IMG/VR virus record: IMGVR_UViG_3300029286_000174
Location: 1-31,183 of that record
DNA length: 31,183 nucleotides
Source: a virus
Direction: 5' to 3' (one strand)
Below the pieces are notes generated by a model. The model was given only the letters and a program-made list of their open reading frames with translations. It did not search any database and was not told where the DNA came from. Below are positions 1-6,922 of the stretch, in pieces. The stretch's first letter is position 1. The number at the start of each line of letters is the position of its first letter. The position numbers and the translations under genes were made by a program.

Positions 1-9
1 AGCCTTAAT

Positions 10-453
10 ATGAAAAAATGTACAAAATGTGGTATTGAAAAGCCTTTGAGTGAATTTGGAAAAGATTCACACCAAAAATCAGGTTTGAAGCCTAGATGCA
101 AAGAATGTATTGAAAGAGTAAGAAGAAAAAAAAAATTCGAAATAGAACAAGATAAAAGAACAAAAGGTATTTGTAAAACTTGTGGTAATAGATTTTATCT
201 GCGAAGATTAAATTATATTTTTTGTTCAGCATACTGTTATAGAAAACATTACAGATTGAAAAACAAATCTGACATTAAAGTGAAAAAAAAAGCTGCTAAA
301 TCTATTGAAACAAAACTATTGAAAGACAATTACATAAAAAAAGCACTTTGTGATAGATCAAAAATATTAAAGTATAAAGACATTACTCCTGAAATGGTTG
401 AACTTAAAAGAATTCAAATTCAAATAAAAAGGTTAATAAAACAAATTAGTTAA
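10..453 (+). CDS. Small double zinc-finger phage protein
   Basis: A 147-aa basic protein with two cysteine clusters. The first is CTKC (residues 4-7) with CKEC (31-34) in the pattern CxxC...F.KD...GL...CK.C. That module is common in phage zinc-binding proteins and at the N-terminus of some HNH endonucleases. The second is CKTC (55-58) with CSAYC (72-76). No HNH catalytic motif follows, only a lysine-rich helical tail, so a nucleic-acid-binding role is more likely than cleavage. The gene is visibly richer in A+T and in Lys codons than the capsid genes further right, which suggests separate acquisition. It starts at the first ATG of the window; there is no obvious Shine-Dalgarno sequence, as usual in Bacteroidetes. 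The function is inferred from cysteine spacing only. Confidence 0.75.
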   Translation: MKKCTKCGIEKPLSEFGKDSHQKSGLKPRCKECIERVRRKKKFEIEQDKRTKGICKTCGNRFYLRRLNYIFCSAYCYRKHYRLKNKSDIKVKKKAAKSIETKLLKDNYIKKALCDRSKILKYKDITPEMVELKRIQIQIKRLIKQIS

Positions 454-471
454 AATTTAAAAATTCACACA

Positions 472-687
472 ATGGAAAATCAAAGAAAAATTGAAAACGT
501 GGTTGATTTACGCGATGACTTGATTTCGGTTTACACTGAACTGAAAACTGGTACGATTGGTTTGCGCGATGCAAAGGAGAGAAACAATACTGCTGGTAAA
601 ATTCTTAATTCGGCAAAGTTGGAGCTTGAATACAATGTTTACACAAAAACAAAAGCAAAAATTGCATTCTTAGAGCCAACAGTATAA
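472..687 (+). CDS. Small helical protein of unknown function
   Basis: A 71-aa protein, mainly helical by composition, with no signal peptide or membrane segment. It carries a run of charged and polar residues (LRDDLISVYTELKTG, then LRDAKERNNTAGKIL). It resembles small hypothetical proteins found in Bacteroidetes phages, but I do not recognise a named family. It lies 18 bp after the zinc-finger gene in the same direction and is followed by a strong terminator, so the two genes probably end one transcript. Start at ATG 472 behind an A-rich leader. Confidence 0.7.
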   Translation: MENQRKIENVVDLRDDLISVYTELKTGTIGLRDAKERNNTAGKILNSAKLELEYNVYTKTKAKIAFLEPTV

Positions 688-712
688 AATTAGGTAAAAA
701 TAATTCACGGGT

Positions 713-760
713 ATCCCGGCAATTTATCAGCCTATTGGCTGATTTATTGCCGGGATTTTT
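713..760 (+). terminator. Rho-independent terminator after the first small-gene operon
   Basis: The stem ATCCCGGCAAT pairs with ATTGCCGGGAT. It encloses a second stem, TCAGCC/GGCTGA, and is followed by a T run. It closes the transcript of the two genes to its left. Confidence 0.85.
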
Positions 761-831
761 ATTTGTATTGTTTCTTAATGATTGATTTTAGAATTTTGGC
801 GGATTGTTTAATCCAAAATAAAATTTACAAC

Positions 832-1200
832 ATGAAAAACCTACTCATTATCGTGTTCCTGATAGCAGGAACATGTTCGTTTGCGCAAATGGTTAATGGG
901 ATCCAATTTAAAACGATTGGCTCTGAATACCTTCAAATCTCTGCGCAAACCGCTAAAGTACCGACCGGTAAACTGAGCATCGCTGTTGATTTTGGCCAGG
1001 ATGTGCGGGATATGCCCGAAAAGGACAACCTTCTCAGGAGTAACACCGGTGATGTAATGGCCTTCAGTTCTATAGTTGATGTGTTCAATTTCCTTGACAA
1101 GGATCTTGGTTATGCTTATCTTGATGTTTACTCGGTGGCCGGATATGGTGGTGGCATAGTTTATTACATCATTTTTAAGAAAAAAGCAAAACAGGAGTAA
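832..1200 (+). CDS. Exported small protein with signal peptide, unknown function
   Basis: A 122-aa protein starting at ATG 832 (MKNLLIIVFLIAGTCSFAQ). The frame is open further upstream, but this Met begins a clean type I signal peptide: Lys at the N-terminus, a hydrophobic core and an SFA|Q cleavage site typical of Bacteroidetes. The mature part (about 103 aa) ends in a hydrophobic, beta-like stretch (AYLDVYSVAGYGGGIVYYIIFKKK). There are no recognisable catalytic residues. It stands alone between two terminator or promoter regions, so it is probably transcribed by itself. An exported protein in a phage accessory zone could alter the host envelope, but that is inference. Confidence 0.75.
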   Translation: MKNLLIIVFLIAGTCSFAQMVNGIQFKTIGSEYLQISAQTAKVPTGKLSIAVDFGQDVRDMPEKDNLLRSNTGDVMAFSSIVDVFNFLDKDLGYAYLDVYSVAGYGGGIVYYIIFKKKAKQE

Positions 1201-1205
1201 TTTGT

Positions 1206-1237
1206 TTTGCTTCTAAGATAATTCTGCCTTTACTTTG
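1206..1237 (+). promoter_or_regulatory. Bacteroidetes-type promoter for the folded-leader gene
   Basis: TTG (1207-1209) lies 20 nt before TTACTTTG (1230-1237), which differs by one base from the TAnnTTTG -7 consensus. The predicted start of transcription, around 1244, lies just before the hairpin leader. Confidence 0.55.
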
Positions 1238-1273
1238 TAGTGCTAAAATTCAAGAATTAAATGATTACGTTAA

Positions 1274-1371
1274 CTCCATATAGGGGAAAACCCCGTAAAG
1301 GTTCCGGATGCTGTGAGGCGCCGGCAGTTTCTTGAAACTGTAGCAAACCTTTACGGGGTTTTCTCATGGAG
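1274..1371 (+). promoter_or_regulatory. Long-stem structured 5' leader that buries the Shine-Dalgarno sequence
   Basis: An 18-bp perfect stem (1286-1303 with 1346-1363) closes a junction. Inside it are a CCGG/CCGG stem (1304-1307, 1321-1324) and a CAGTTT/AAACTG hairpin (1325-1330, 1335-1340). TGCT (1309-1312), in the loop of the first inner stem, could pair with AGCA (1342-1345) as a pseudoknot. An outer stem CTCCAT (1274-1279)/ATGGAG (1366-1371) covers the GGAGG (1368-1372) just ahead of ATG 1380. A good Shine-Dalgarno is rare in this window, so hiding it suggests translational control by refolding, a ligand, or a trans RNA or protein. No known riboswitch class was recognised. Confidence 0.6.
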
Positions 1372-1379
1372 GAAATCAA

Positions 1380-1577
1380 ATGCAAGTATTTTACCGTAAC
1401 CTTACCGAGGTTGCCAACATCGAAGCAGGCGCGCTCTGGCGCCGCCAGGATAATACGATGATCCTGGTTGTTGAAGATCAATTTGTAAAAGCTTACTACA
1501 ACCCAAACGACTTCGATCCAGTGAACGAAGGCTGCCAGGGTTGTAGCTGCCATCAGGATGTTTCGGATATGACCTGA
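1380..1577 (+). CDS. 65-aa cysteine-containing protein behind the folded leader
   Basis: A 65-aa acidic protein beginning MQVFYRNLTEVANIEAG and ending with a Cys cluster, GCQGCSCH (about residues 52-59), that could bind a metal. It has no signal peptide. The start at ATG 1380 is set by GGAGG eight nt upstream, one of the few clear Shine-Dalgarno sites here. The gene forms a complete single-gene unit: promoter, structured leader, ORF, strong terminator. It is not recognised; a small regulatory or host-takeover protein would fit, but nothing in the sequence proves this. The opposite-strand frame over the same bases is an artefact of the palindromic leader. Confidence 0.65.
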   Translation: MQVFYRNLTEVANIEAGALWRRQDNTMILVVEDQFVKAYYNPNDFDPVNEGCQGCSCHQDVSDMT

Positions 1578-1601
1578 TTGATGCTTTTTCTGCACGAATT
1601 T

Positions 1602-1635
1602 AAAACGGCCACGCGAAAGCGTGGCCGTTTTTTTT
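1602..1635 (+). terminator. Strong terminator of the 65-aa gene
   Basis: A perfect 13-bp stem AAAACGGCCACGC / GCGTGGCCGTTTT with a GAAA tetraloop and an uninterrupted T run. The 5' A-run means it could work on both strands. Confidence 0.92.
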
Positions 1636-1747
1636 TGCACTAACTTTTTCTATTTTTTTTTAAGTGGCTGATATATAGTATATTATTATTTTTATTACCG
1701 CTTTATTGTGAAAATAGACTTATCAAAAATGCTGAAAAAATTCGTGC

Positions 1748-1771
1748 AACAGTGCGCACAAATATACTGTT
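1748..1771. promoter_or_regulatory. Inverted repeat AACAGT-N12-ACTGTT, possible operator
   Basis: A perfect 6-bp inverted repeat with a 12-bp spacer that contains GCGCAC. The spacing fits a dimeric DNA-binding protein on one face of the helix. No regulator gene adjoins it, so the role is a guess. Confidence 0.3.
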
Positions 1772-1815
1772 CCACCATATGAGGCTGTTGGCGCGGCTTG
1801 TAGCCGACTGTTTTT

Positions 1816-1855
1816 CGTACTATTTTGCACGAATCCGTACTAATTGCACGAATAC
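1816..1855 (+). repeat. Two tandem 20-bp direct repeats
   Basis: CGTACTATTTTGCACGAATC (1816-1835) is followed directly by CGTACTAATTGCACGAATAC (1836-1855), with 17 of 20 positions identical. They carry two of the TGCACGAA words of this region. Confidence 0.7.
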
Positions 1856-2058
1856 CCGTTTTTGTACGGTTTTAAAAATGTTAATGTATTGATATTCACC
1901 GGGTATAAGTATTTAGCGCACTACTTGCACCCCTGCACGAAAATTTTGGTAGTTACAGACAAGTCTCCAGTGGCGCGCGTGTGTGTAAAAATGGATCCAT
2001 ATTTCCCTTCTTGCCTGTTTTTTTATGTTTAATGAGACCGGATAAATCCATTTTTTTT

Positions 2059-2066
2059 ATCTTTGC
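2059..2066 (+). promoter_or_regulatory. Promoter -7 element (TATCTTTG) of the capsid operon
   Basis: An exact match to the Bacteroidetes -7 consensus TAnnTTTG, followed by GCC. The -33 region is T-rich (TTTATG around 2023-2030) rather than a clean TTTG. Transcription would start near 2073, about 25 nt before the first gene of the capsid module. Confidence 0.6.
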
Positions 2067-2098
2067 CTTGCCGCGATGGGAATTAAAATTTTAACGAA

Positions 2099-2641
2099 TT
2101 GCCGTCACCCGTAACAGTTAAGCTTAAGATTAAGCCGTACCTCAAAAAATATCTTCTCGAAAAAAGTATCAATAAAGAGGAACCTCTTTTGTTCGACCGC
2201 AAGGATGAATATGGCGATCTTATTTTTGGATGCCTTACGAACCACAATGAACAAAAATTTCTTTCGATTACCGATAAGGAATTTGTTTATGCTTATTTTA
2301 ATAAATATTGGCCAAAAGGTGAGTGGTGCGAAATCCAGCTTCCATACAACCGGAATTTTAATGTGCTTTACAAAAACTATTTATCTGATCATAATAATCG
2401 AATAATTGTCGCTGAAATTACCTCCCGGTTTTATCTCGAGCTTAACAAGTACCTTGTATTTAATATTGATAAAGGTGTTGATCGAAAAATCATTTTAAGG
2501 TATTTCTTAAATCTTTACAATATCACCGAAGATGAATTGAATTTTGATAGTATTTACCGTCAATCTTCACGAATGCTGGAGTGTAAAACAAGAAAATTTT
2601 ATTATTTATTTCGTCACATAAATGCCGAATTTGTCCTATGA
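2099..2641 (+). CDS. Unknown protein at the head of the capsid operon
   Basis: A 180-aa protein, apparently starting at TTG 2099 because no in-frame ATG or GTG lies between the promoter and the conserved start (PVTVKLKIKPYLKKYLLEKS). Aromatic and Lys-rich, without signal peptide or membrane segment. The C-terminal 50 residues (KIILRYFLNLYNITEDELNFDSIYRQSSRM) look like a helical DNA-binding segment. I have an impression of similar proteins starting phage operons in Bacteroidetes, but no named family. The next gene starts inside its stop codon (ATGA), so the two are translationally coupled. A transcription regulator or an assembly factor are both possible. Confidence 0.65.
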   Translation: MPSPVTVKLKIKPYLKKYLLEKSINKEEPLLFDRKDEYGDLIFGCLTNHNEQKFLSITDKEFVYAYFNKYWPKGEWCEIQLPYNRNFNVLYKNYLSDHNNRIIVAEITSRFYLELNKYLVFNIDKGVDRKIILRYFLNLYNITEDELNFDSIYRQSSRMLECKTRKFYYLFRHINAEFVL

Positions 2642-3147
2642 AAATAAACCGCCATTCAGGCTTTAATTTATCCGGTTTGTCCCGGGTAAGATTTTGTTTA
2701 ACCTCGAAGGTTAAAAAAATATCACCGCCGGATTCCAGCAGGCTGGTAAGTGTCGAATTGAAAAACAATTTCGATTTCGATGAAATCTATTTTACACCCA
2801 CCACCGAAGATGTGAGCATCGAAGCCCGAAAAGATCAGGGCTATGATGTAGAAGTTAAGCTGATCAATCCAAAGCTAAGCGAAACAAACGCCAAAACCTT
2901 CGCCGATCTCGAACAAAAAGATTTCATCTTTCTGCTCACCGACCAGAACGAATCGGTTATGCTGGTTGGTTCGGTTGAATCTCCGGCCAGGTTAACCTAC
3001 AAAATGAACATCCCTGGAGCTGGTAGGAATCAGCGGACGGTTGTTGTTGATGCAATTCATGATGTTGAACCTTTCTATGTCGAATCAACAGTGACCACCG
3101 CCGGTGGTGCTTTTTCGGATGCTTTTTCAGATGATTTCGACATTTAG
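2638..3147 (+). CDS. Probable phage structural protein upstream of the protease
   Basis: A 169-aa protein overlapping the previous stop by 4 nt. Beta-rich central part (YDVEVKLINPKL, DFIFLLTDQNESVMLVGSVESPARLTYKMNIPG), no signal peptide, acidic end (FSDAFSDDFDI). Position directly before the S49 protease and capsid gene suggests a head or head-tail component. No recognised family. Confidence 0.6.
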   Translation: MKINRHSGFNLSGLSRVRFCLTSKVKKISPPDSSRLVSVELKNNFDFDEIYFTPTTEDVSIEARKDQGYDVEVKLINPKLSETNAKTFADLEQKDFIFLLTDQNESVMLVGSVESPARLTYKMNIPGAGRNQRTVVVDAIHDVEPFYVESTVTTAGGAFSDAFSDDFDI

Positions 3148-3215
3148 CGGCTTCCGCAAGTCCTTTATTTAGAACGTTTCTGCCTTTAACATTGCACCAG
3201 ATAAATTCTGATGCA

Positions 3216-4088
3216 ATGAACTTTTCACACATTCTCTCTGAAATCTTACGCGGCCAATGGGCCATCGAGCCACAAACGGCGCTGTCGCACAGCTCGCTTG
3301 TGGCTTCGCTTATTTCAGGCAAATCAGAAAACTTTCAGCCACGCTCCGAATTCAATCATTTAGTTTCGGCTGGTTCAGGCATCGCAACTACTTCTAATTT
3401 CAAAGATGCGCCGGCAGGATCTGTTGCCATCATCCCGGTAAAAGGTACCATGATGAAATACGGAACAATGTGCAGCTATGGTACCGAAGAAATTGCAGCG
3501 TATTTTTCAGATGCACTTGCCTCCAAAAAAATTGCCGCAATCGTGATGGACATAGATTCGGGAGGTGGTACAGTAAATGCTATCTCACCACTTGCCAACC
3601 TTCTTTCGTCAAAATCGAAACCCGTTGTTGCTTTATGCGATACGGCTGCAAGTGCAGCCTATTATGTTGCTTCGGCTTCCGACCACATCATGGCCGATAA
3701 CAACCTTTCGGCAGGATTTGGAAGCATCGGGGTAGTTACCTCATTTGTAGATATGCAGCCTTTTTACGAAATGCAGGGTGTAAAATTCCATACCATTTAC
3801 GCAAAGGAAAGCAAAGATAAAAACCTGGCATTCGAAAAAGCCCTGAAGGGCGATTATGAAATGATGCAGGACGAGATCCTTTCACCACTTGCCAGGCAAT
3901 TTCAAAACCACGTAAAACAATCCCGTGGAACGAAGCTCAAAGCCGAAACTCCAGGGATCCTCACGGGCAAAATGTTTTTCGCCGAAGATGCCCAGGAGAT
4001 TGGCCTCATTGATTCGATTGGCAATATGCAAAAAGCGATCGAAAAGGCTTTGCTGCTTGCCGACGTCAAAAAATTCATGAATTCTTAA
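3216..4088 (+). CDS. S49-family (SppA/SohB-like) capsid maturation protease
   Basis: A 290-aa ClpP-fold serine protease of the S49 family. ATG 3216 is preferred over an in-frame TTG at 3192 because MNFSHILSEILRGQWAIEP matches the usual beginning of phage S49 proteases. Seen in sequence: the beta-strand and oxyanion region IVMDIDSGGGTV (109-120), the nucleophile motif CDTAASAAYYVASASD with Ser146, and a candidate general base Lys at 197 or 200, 51-54 residues later, as in Bacillus SppA (Ser147/Lys199). In phages such proteases sit just before the capsid gene and remove scaffold sequences during head maturation. Here the capsid gene follows after 19 bp and has a scaffold-like N-terminus. Confidence 0.92.
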   Translation: MNFSHILSEILRGQWAIEPQTALSHSSLVASLISGKSENFQPRSEFNHLVSAGSGIATTSNFKDAPAGSVAIIPVKGTMMKYGTMCSYGTEEIAAYFSDALASKKIAAIVMDIDSGGGTVNAISPLANLLSSKSKPVVALCDTAASAAYYVASASDHIMADNNLSAGFGSIGVVTSFVDMQPFYEMQGVKFHTIYAKESKDKNLAFEKALKGDYEMMQDEILSPLARQFQNHVKQSRGTKLKAETPGILTGKMFFAEDAQEIGLIDSIGNMQKAIEKALLLADVKKFMNS

Positions 4089-4107
4089 CCAACACCCAAA
4101 AAATAAA

Positions 4108-5721
4108 ATGTTAGATAAAATCAAATCGATCGCTATGATGATCCTGGGCATTGAAAAGTTCAGTGCACAGGATGGCAAGATTTCATTTACCGAAGAGCAA
4201 AAGCAAAAGCTTAGTGCTCAGTTCGGTGATGGATTCGCCGAAAAGTTTCAGGCACAGCTCGAAAAGGAGCTTGCCGATACTTCTGCTCAAGACAAGGCTG
4301 CCGCTTTGCAGGCAACAATGGAAACCATGAAAACTGAGCAAGCAAAACAGATGCAGAATATGCAGGCTGATTTTGATGCTTTTAAAACGGATGCAAATGC
4401 TAAAATCGAAAAACTTAGCAAAACACCCGAAGCCGACGACACTATTCCACAACCAACTACAGGAGGAAAAAAGGTGCCTTTCAAAATCAACATGAAGCAC
4501 GCCCACAACCGCTGGGCAGAAGCTAAAATGAAAGCAGAGGGTGGCGATATCGTGATGACAGGAACCACCATCGACGTTGGTGACCTGAAAACTGAGTTTG
4601 GAACGTATATCAGCCAGACCGACCGTCCGATTGTTGCCACGCTTACAGCTCCAACAGCATCAGAAAAGTTCATGACAACCAAGGTTGCCATCGAATACTG
4701 GAGAGCCTCAAAATCCGAAATCAATTCGGTGGTACAGCAATTTGTTGCCAAATGGACGCCTTTGGGAAAGGCTGCTTTTACGCCAATCGAAATTCAAAAT
4801 AGAAGGCACAAAATCAACGTCCCGATTACTCCGGACGAAATCAACCTTTCCTGGTTATCTTTCCTGTATGACGAAAGACAGACCCCGGCTGAAATGCCAA
4901 TTACGAAGTACATCATCGAAAAGCTGATCCTGCCAAAGGTTGCCGAAGATCGTGAACTACGCTTAATTGGTACCGGCGTTTATTCAACAACCGGACTTAA
5001 CGATGCTGATGGCGAAGCCGGACAGCCAACGGGCCGCTCGATGGATGGTTTCCTTACCATTCTCAAAAAAATGTACGAGGCCAAGCTCACCACTTATGCT
5101 AATGTTAACTTCATCAACTTCTCAGGTGTTCCGGTAACTTCGGCCAATATTCAGGACAAGATGGAAGAGTTTGTTGATTCGATTGATGAGATTCATCAAT
5201 CAATACCGATGAACATCTTCACTTCACAAACCTTGTACAGACAGTACAAACGTGCTTACCGCGATGCATTCCCAACCACCAAAAATGCTGATGGTGGAGA
5301 TGATTCGATTGACTTCTCAGTACAGCGTTTACAACCGCTGCCATCGATGGCCAGCGCAAAACACTTCTTTGCAACACCAAAGGAAAACTTCATCCGCTTG
5401 CGCAACTTGAATGATGGCGCAAACAAAATTTTCCTGCAAACCGAAAATTACGACGTGAAGGTGTTCGCCGAGTGGTGGGAAGCCGTAGGTTTTGCGATCC
5501 AGGAAGCACTGTATGTTTACATTGATGCGCTTTCGCTCATCAACGAGTACCGCGCTGCCGATGATGCAACCAACCTTACAACTTACATGCTCGAAGATGC
5601 CGGTTGCACCGCTGTTTCGTCGGCTAAACTTGCCGGATACAAAGCAGCTGTTGCTGCTGCAACTGCCGACTATACTGCAACCACCTTGCAAACCATGGTA
5701 ACAACCGTGATTGCTGCGTAA
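4108..5721 (+). CDS. Major capsid protein with scaffold-like N-terminal domain
   Basis: A 537-aa protein. Residues 1 to about 115 are Gln/Lys/Ala-rich and probably coiled coil (FTEEQKQKLSAQFGDGFAEK, then repeated KAAALQATMETMKTEQAKQM). A Pro/Thr/Gly linker (TIPQPTTGGKK) leads into a capsid-type core with Trp/Arg-rich beta segments, and the chain ends in an Ala/Thr-rich tail. An N-terminal delta/scaffold domain cut by a neighbouring S49 protease is the known arrangement in HK97-fold phages that lack a separate scaffold gene, and no separate scaffold is seen here. The call rests on size, position and organisation. Confidence 0.82.
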   Translation: MLDKIKSIAMMILGIEKFSAQDGKISFTEEQKQKLSAQFGDGFAEKFQAQLEKELADTSAQDKAAALQATMETMKTEQAKQMQNMQADFDAFKTDANAKIEKLSKTPEADDTIPQPTTGGKKVPFKINMKHAHNRWAEAKMKAEGGDIVMTGTTIDVGDLKTEFGTYISQTDRPIVATLTAPTASEKFMTTKVAIEYWRASKSEINSVVQQFVAKWTPLGKAAFTPIEIQNRRHKINVPITPDEINLSWLSFLYDERQTPAEMPITKYIIEKLILPKVAEDRELRLIGTGVYSTTGLNDADGEAGQPTGRSMDGFLTILKKMYEAKLTTYANVNFINFSGVPVTSANIQDKMEEFVDSIDEIHQSIPMNIFTSQTLYRQYKRAYRDAFPTTKNADGGDDSIDFSVQRLQPLPSMASAKHFFATPKENFIRLRNLNDGANKIFLQTENYDVKVFAEWWEAVGFAIQEALYVYIDALSLINEYRAADDATNLTTYMLEDAGCTAVSSAKLAGYKAAVAAATADYTATTLQTMVTTVIAA

Positions 5722-5729
5722 AAATATTT

Positions 5730-5775
5730 AAGGTCCGTCCCGGTGACTGAGCTTGCCGAAGTCCGGGACGGCCTT
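5730..5775. repeat. REP-like palindrome between capsid and tail-tube genes
   Basis: CCGTCCCGG (5735-5743) pairs with CCGGGACGG (5763-5771), extended by AAGG/CCTT. The inner part, GACTGAGCTTGCCGAAGTC, has the look of the dispersed 'cttcgacaagctcag' palindromes found in many bacterial chromosomes. There is no T run, so it is more likely an mRNA-stabilising or attenuating hairpin than a full terminator. Confidence 0.6.
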
Positions 5776-5800
5776 AACTCACCTTTAAAATTTTAAGGAA

Positions 5801-6616
5801 ATGACATACGTAAAAACAAGCGTACCAAAGCCAGGAGCCAACAAAGGACTTGGCGGTAATAAAAAATACAACATCACTTTTTTTGATTTTGATGATGTAG
5901 CTACCTTTCCAGCCCGCGATGCCAGTGGCATTGTAATTGCCGGAAATATCGAAATGAACCCGAACGCCTACATGATTACCGTGTATGGTACCATCGACAC
6001 TATTAAAAATAATTCAGAATCAGGTGGAGATATCGATGCTGAAGGAATTACCCAATCGGTTATTTTTAACCATCCTGGTAATGAAGTAGAAATTCGGGAG
6101 TTTCGCGCAAACTGGCTTAGCCGCAATATTGGAATCCTGGTTGAGCATTGTTCCGATTCGACCGTTGACCTTTACGGATCTCCATGCGCTCCTTTGCGTA
6201 TGGCCTTCAAACATGACGAAGACAAAGAAAAAAACACAACTGAGTTTACTTTGAAATCGTCGAACAAAGGACCCGATGTTGCAGACTACCAGGGAACGAT
6301 TACTTATGCTGATGTTGTAGCAACCATTGCTGCTGATGCTACTTCCATTGACCTTGCAACGGGTTCAGGACGTTACCAGCTTACCGATGGCAGCGCTGCT
6401 GCAGTAACCTTAACCACAGGAACAAGGGCAACTTCCGGAATGAAGTTTACGCTTGTGGGTTCTGGTGGGACATACCCAACCACCATCACAAAAGCAAACG
6501 ACTTCCTGCTTGCAAACGGAACAACCTGGACGGCTCTGGCTGGTTCAGAAATAACATTCCAGACTTTCAAATCGGATACTGCTGCCTGGAAATTCCTCGA
6601 ACTCTCACGGAAATAA
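5801..6616 (+). CDS. Probable tail-tube (major tail) protein
   Basis: A 271-aa protein without signal peptide. The N-terminal 165 residues (ITFFDFDDVATFPARD, then NIGILVEHCSDSTVDLYGSPCAPLRM, then EKNTTEFTLKSSNKGPDVADY) resemble tail-tube subunits of Bacteroidetes siphophages. The C-terminal 100 residues are a Thr/Ala/Gly-rich beta domain (TGSGRYQLTDGSAAAVTLTTG...TFQTFKSDTAAWKFLELSRK), probably surface-exposed decoration. It follows the capsid gene after a hairpin and is closed by a terminator. A head decoration protein is the alternative. Confidence 0.6.
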   Translation: MTYVKTSVPKPGANKGLGGNKKYNITFFDFDDVATFPARDASGIVIAGNIEMNPNAYMITVYGTIDTIKNNSESGGDIDAEGITQSVIFNHPGNEVEIREFRANWLSRNIGILVEHCSDSTVDLYGSPCAPLRMAFKHDEDKEKNTTEFTLKSSNKGPDVADYQGTITYADVVATIAADATSIDLATGSGRYQLTDGSAAAVTLTTGTRATSGMKFTLVGSGGTYPTTITKANDFLLANGTTWTALAGSEITFQTFKSDTAAWKFLELSRK

Positions 6617-6641
6617 CCCGACATAGAGATTCTTTCATCGA

Positions 6642-6669
6642 AGCCCTGCCTTGTGCGGGGCTTTTTTTT
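6642..6669 (+). terminator. Terminator of the capsid operon
   Basis: Stem AGCCCTGC / GCGGGGCT (one G-T pair) with a CTTGT loop, then eight T residues. It separates capsid genes from the packaging operon. Confidence 0.9.
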
Positions 6670-6679
6670 CTCATTAAAT

Positions 6680-6871
6680 CACTAAAGAGTACTATGTCCG
6701 CTTCGCTTTGTTTATCCCGGCTTCGCCTTTGTTTTTCATCAATGAAGCACCAGAGAGTACTATGCCCGCTTCGCTTTGTTTATCCCGGCTTCGCCTTTGT
6801 TTTTCATCAATGAAGCACCAGAGAGTACTATGCCCGCTTCGCTTTGTTTATCCCGGCTTCGCCTTTGTTTT
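6680..6871. repeat. 68-bp tandem repeat, about 2.8 copies
   Basis: Units start at 6680, 6748 and 6816. The last two are identical until the third breaks off near 6871; the first differs at a few bases. Each unit contains two related words, CCGCTTCGCTTTG and CGGCTTCGCCTTTG. The open frame running through the repeats on the + strand is an artefact of a period that is not a multiple of three. A recent slippage or recombination product in the gap between two operons. Confidence 0.95.
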
Positions 6872-6922
6872 AAATATTTTATGTCCTTTCGGACATTGCA
6901 TTGTCATTGCATCTTTGATGCA
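6872..6922 (+). promoter_or_regulatory. Promoter/operator region of the packaging operon
   Basis: Contains an ATGTCC-TTTC-GGACAT hairpin (6881-6896) with the word GTCCTTTC that recurs at other operon starts, and a palindrome TGCATC-TTT-GATGCA (6908-6922) touching the start codon. CATCTTTG (6910-6917) is one base off the TAnnTTTG element but would give an almost leaderless mRNA. Exact start of transcription is uncertain. Confidence 0.4.

Larger units (their letters stand above)
1637..2058. other. Intergenic region with repeated TGCACGAA words, no convincing gene
   Basis: About 420 bp without a credible gene. The word TGCACGA(A/T) occurs at 1826, 1845 and 1934, as its complement at 1741-1748, and once more at 1591 in front of the terminator. 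A small GC hairpin, CGGCT-TGT-AGCCG (1794-1806), is followed by a T run and could be a weak terminator. The frame from 1844 to 2032 needs a TTG start inside the repeats and has no protein-like composition. The region sits directly before the promoter of the capsid operon, so binding sites for a regulator are plausible. Confidence 0.45.

Noticed and set aside
1257-1640. 127-codon frame on the minus strand.
   Set aside because: It runs across the perfect leader stem, the 65-aa gene and the terminator on the other strand, and has no protein-like pattern.
1748-1771. Terminator.
   Set aside because: The 12-nt spacer is long, the stem only 6 bp, and no T run follows.
1844-2032. 62-codon frame starting with TTG.
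   Set aside because: Begins inside the 20-bp direct repeats, ends before the promoter and has no recognisable composition.
3192-3215. TTG start for the S49 protease.
   Set aside because: The added eight residues do not resemble the family start; ATG 3216 gives the usual N-terminus.
6680-6871. CRISPR array.
   Set aside because: The 68-bp units follow each other without unique spacers.
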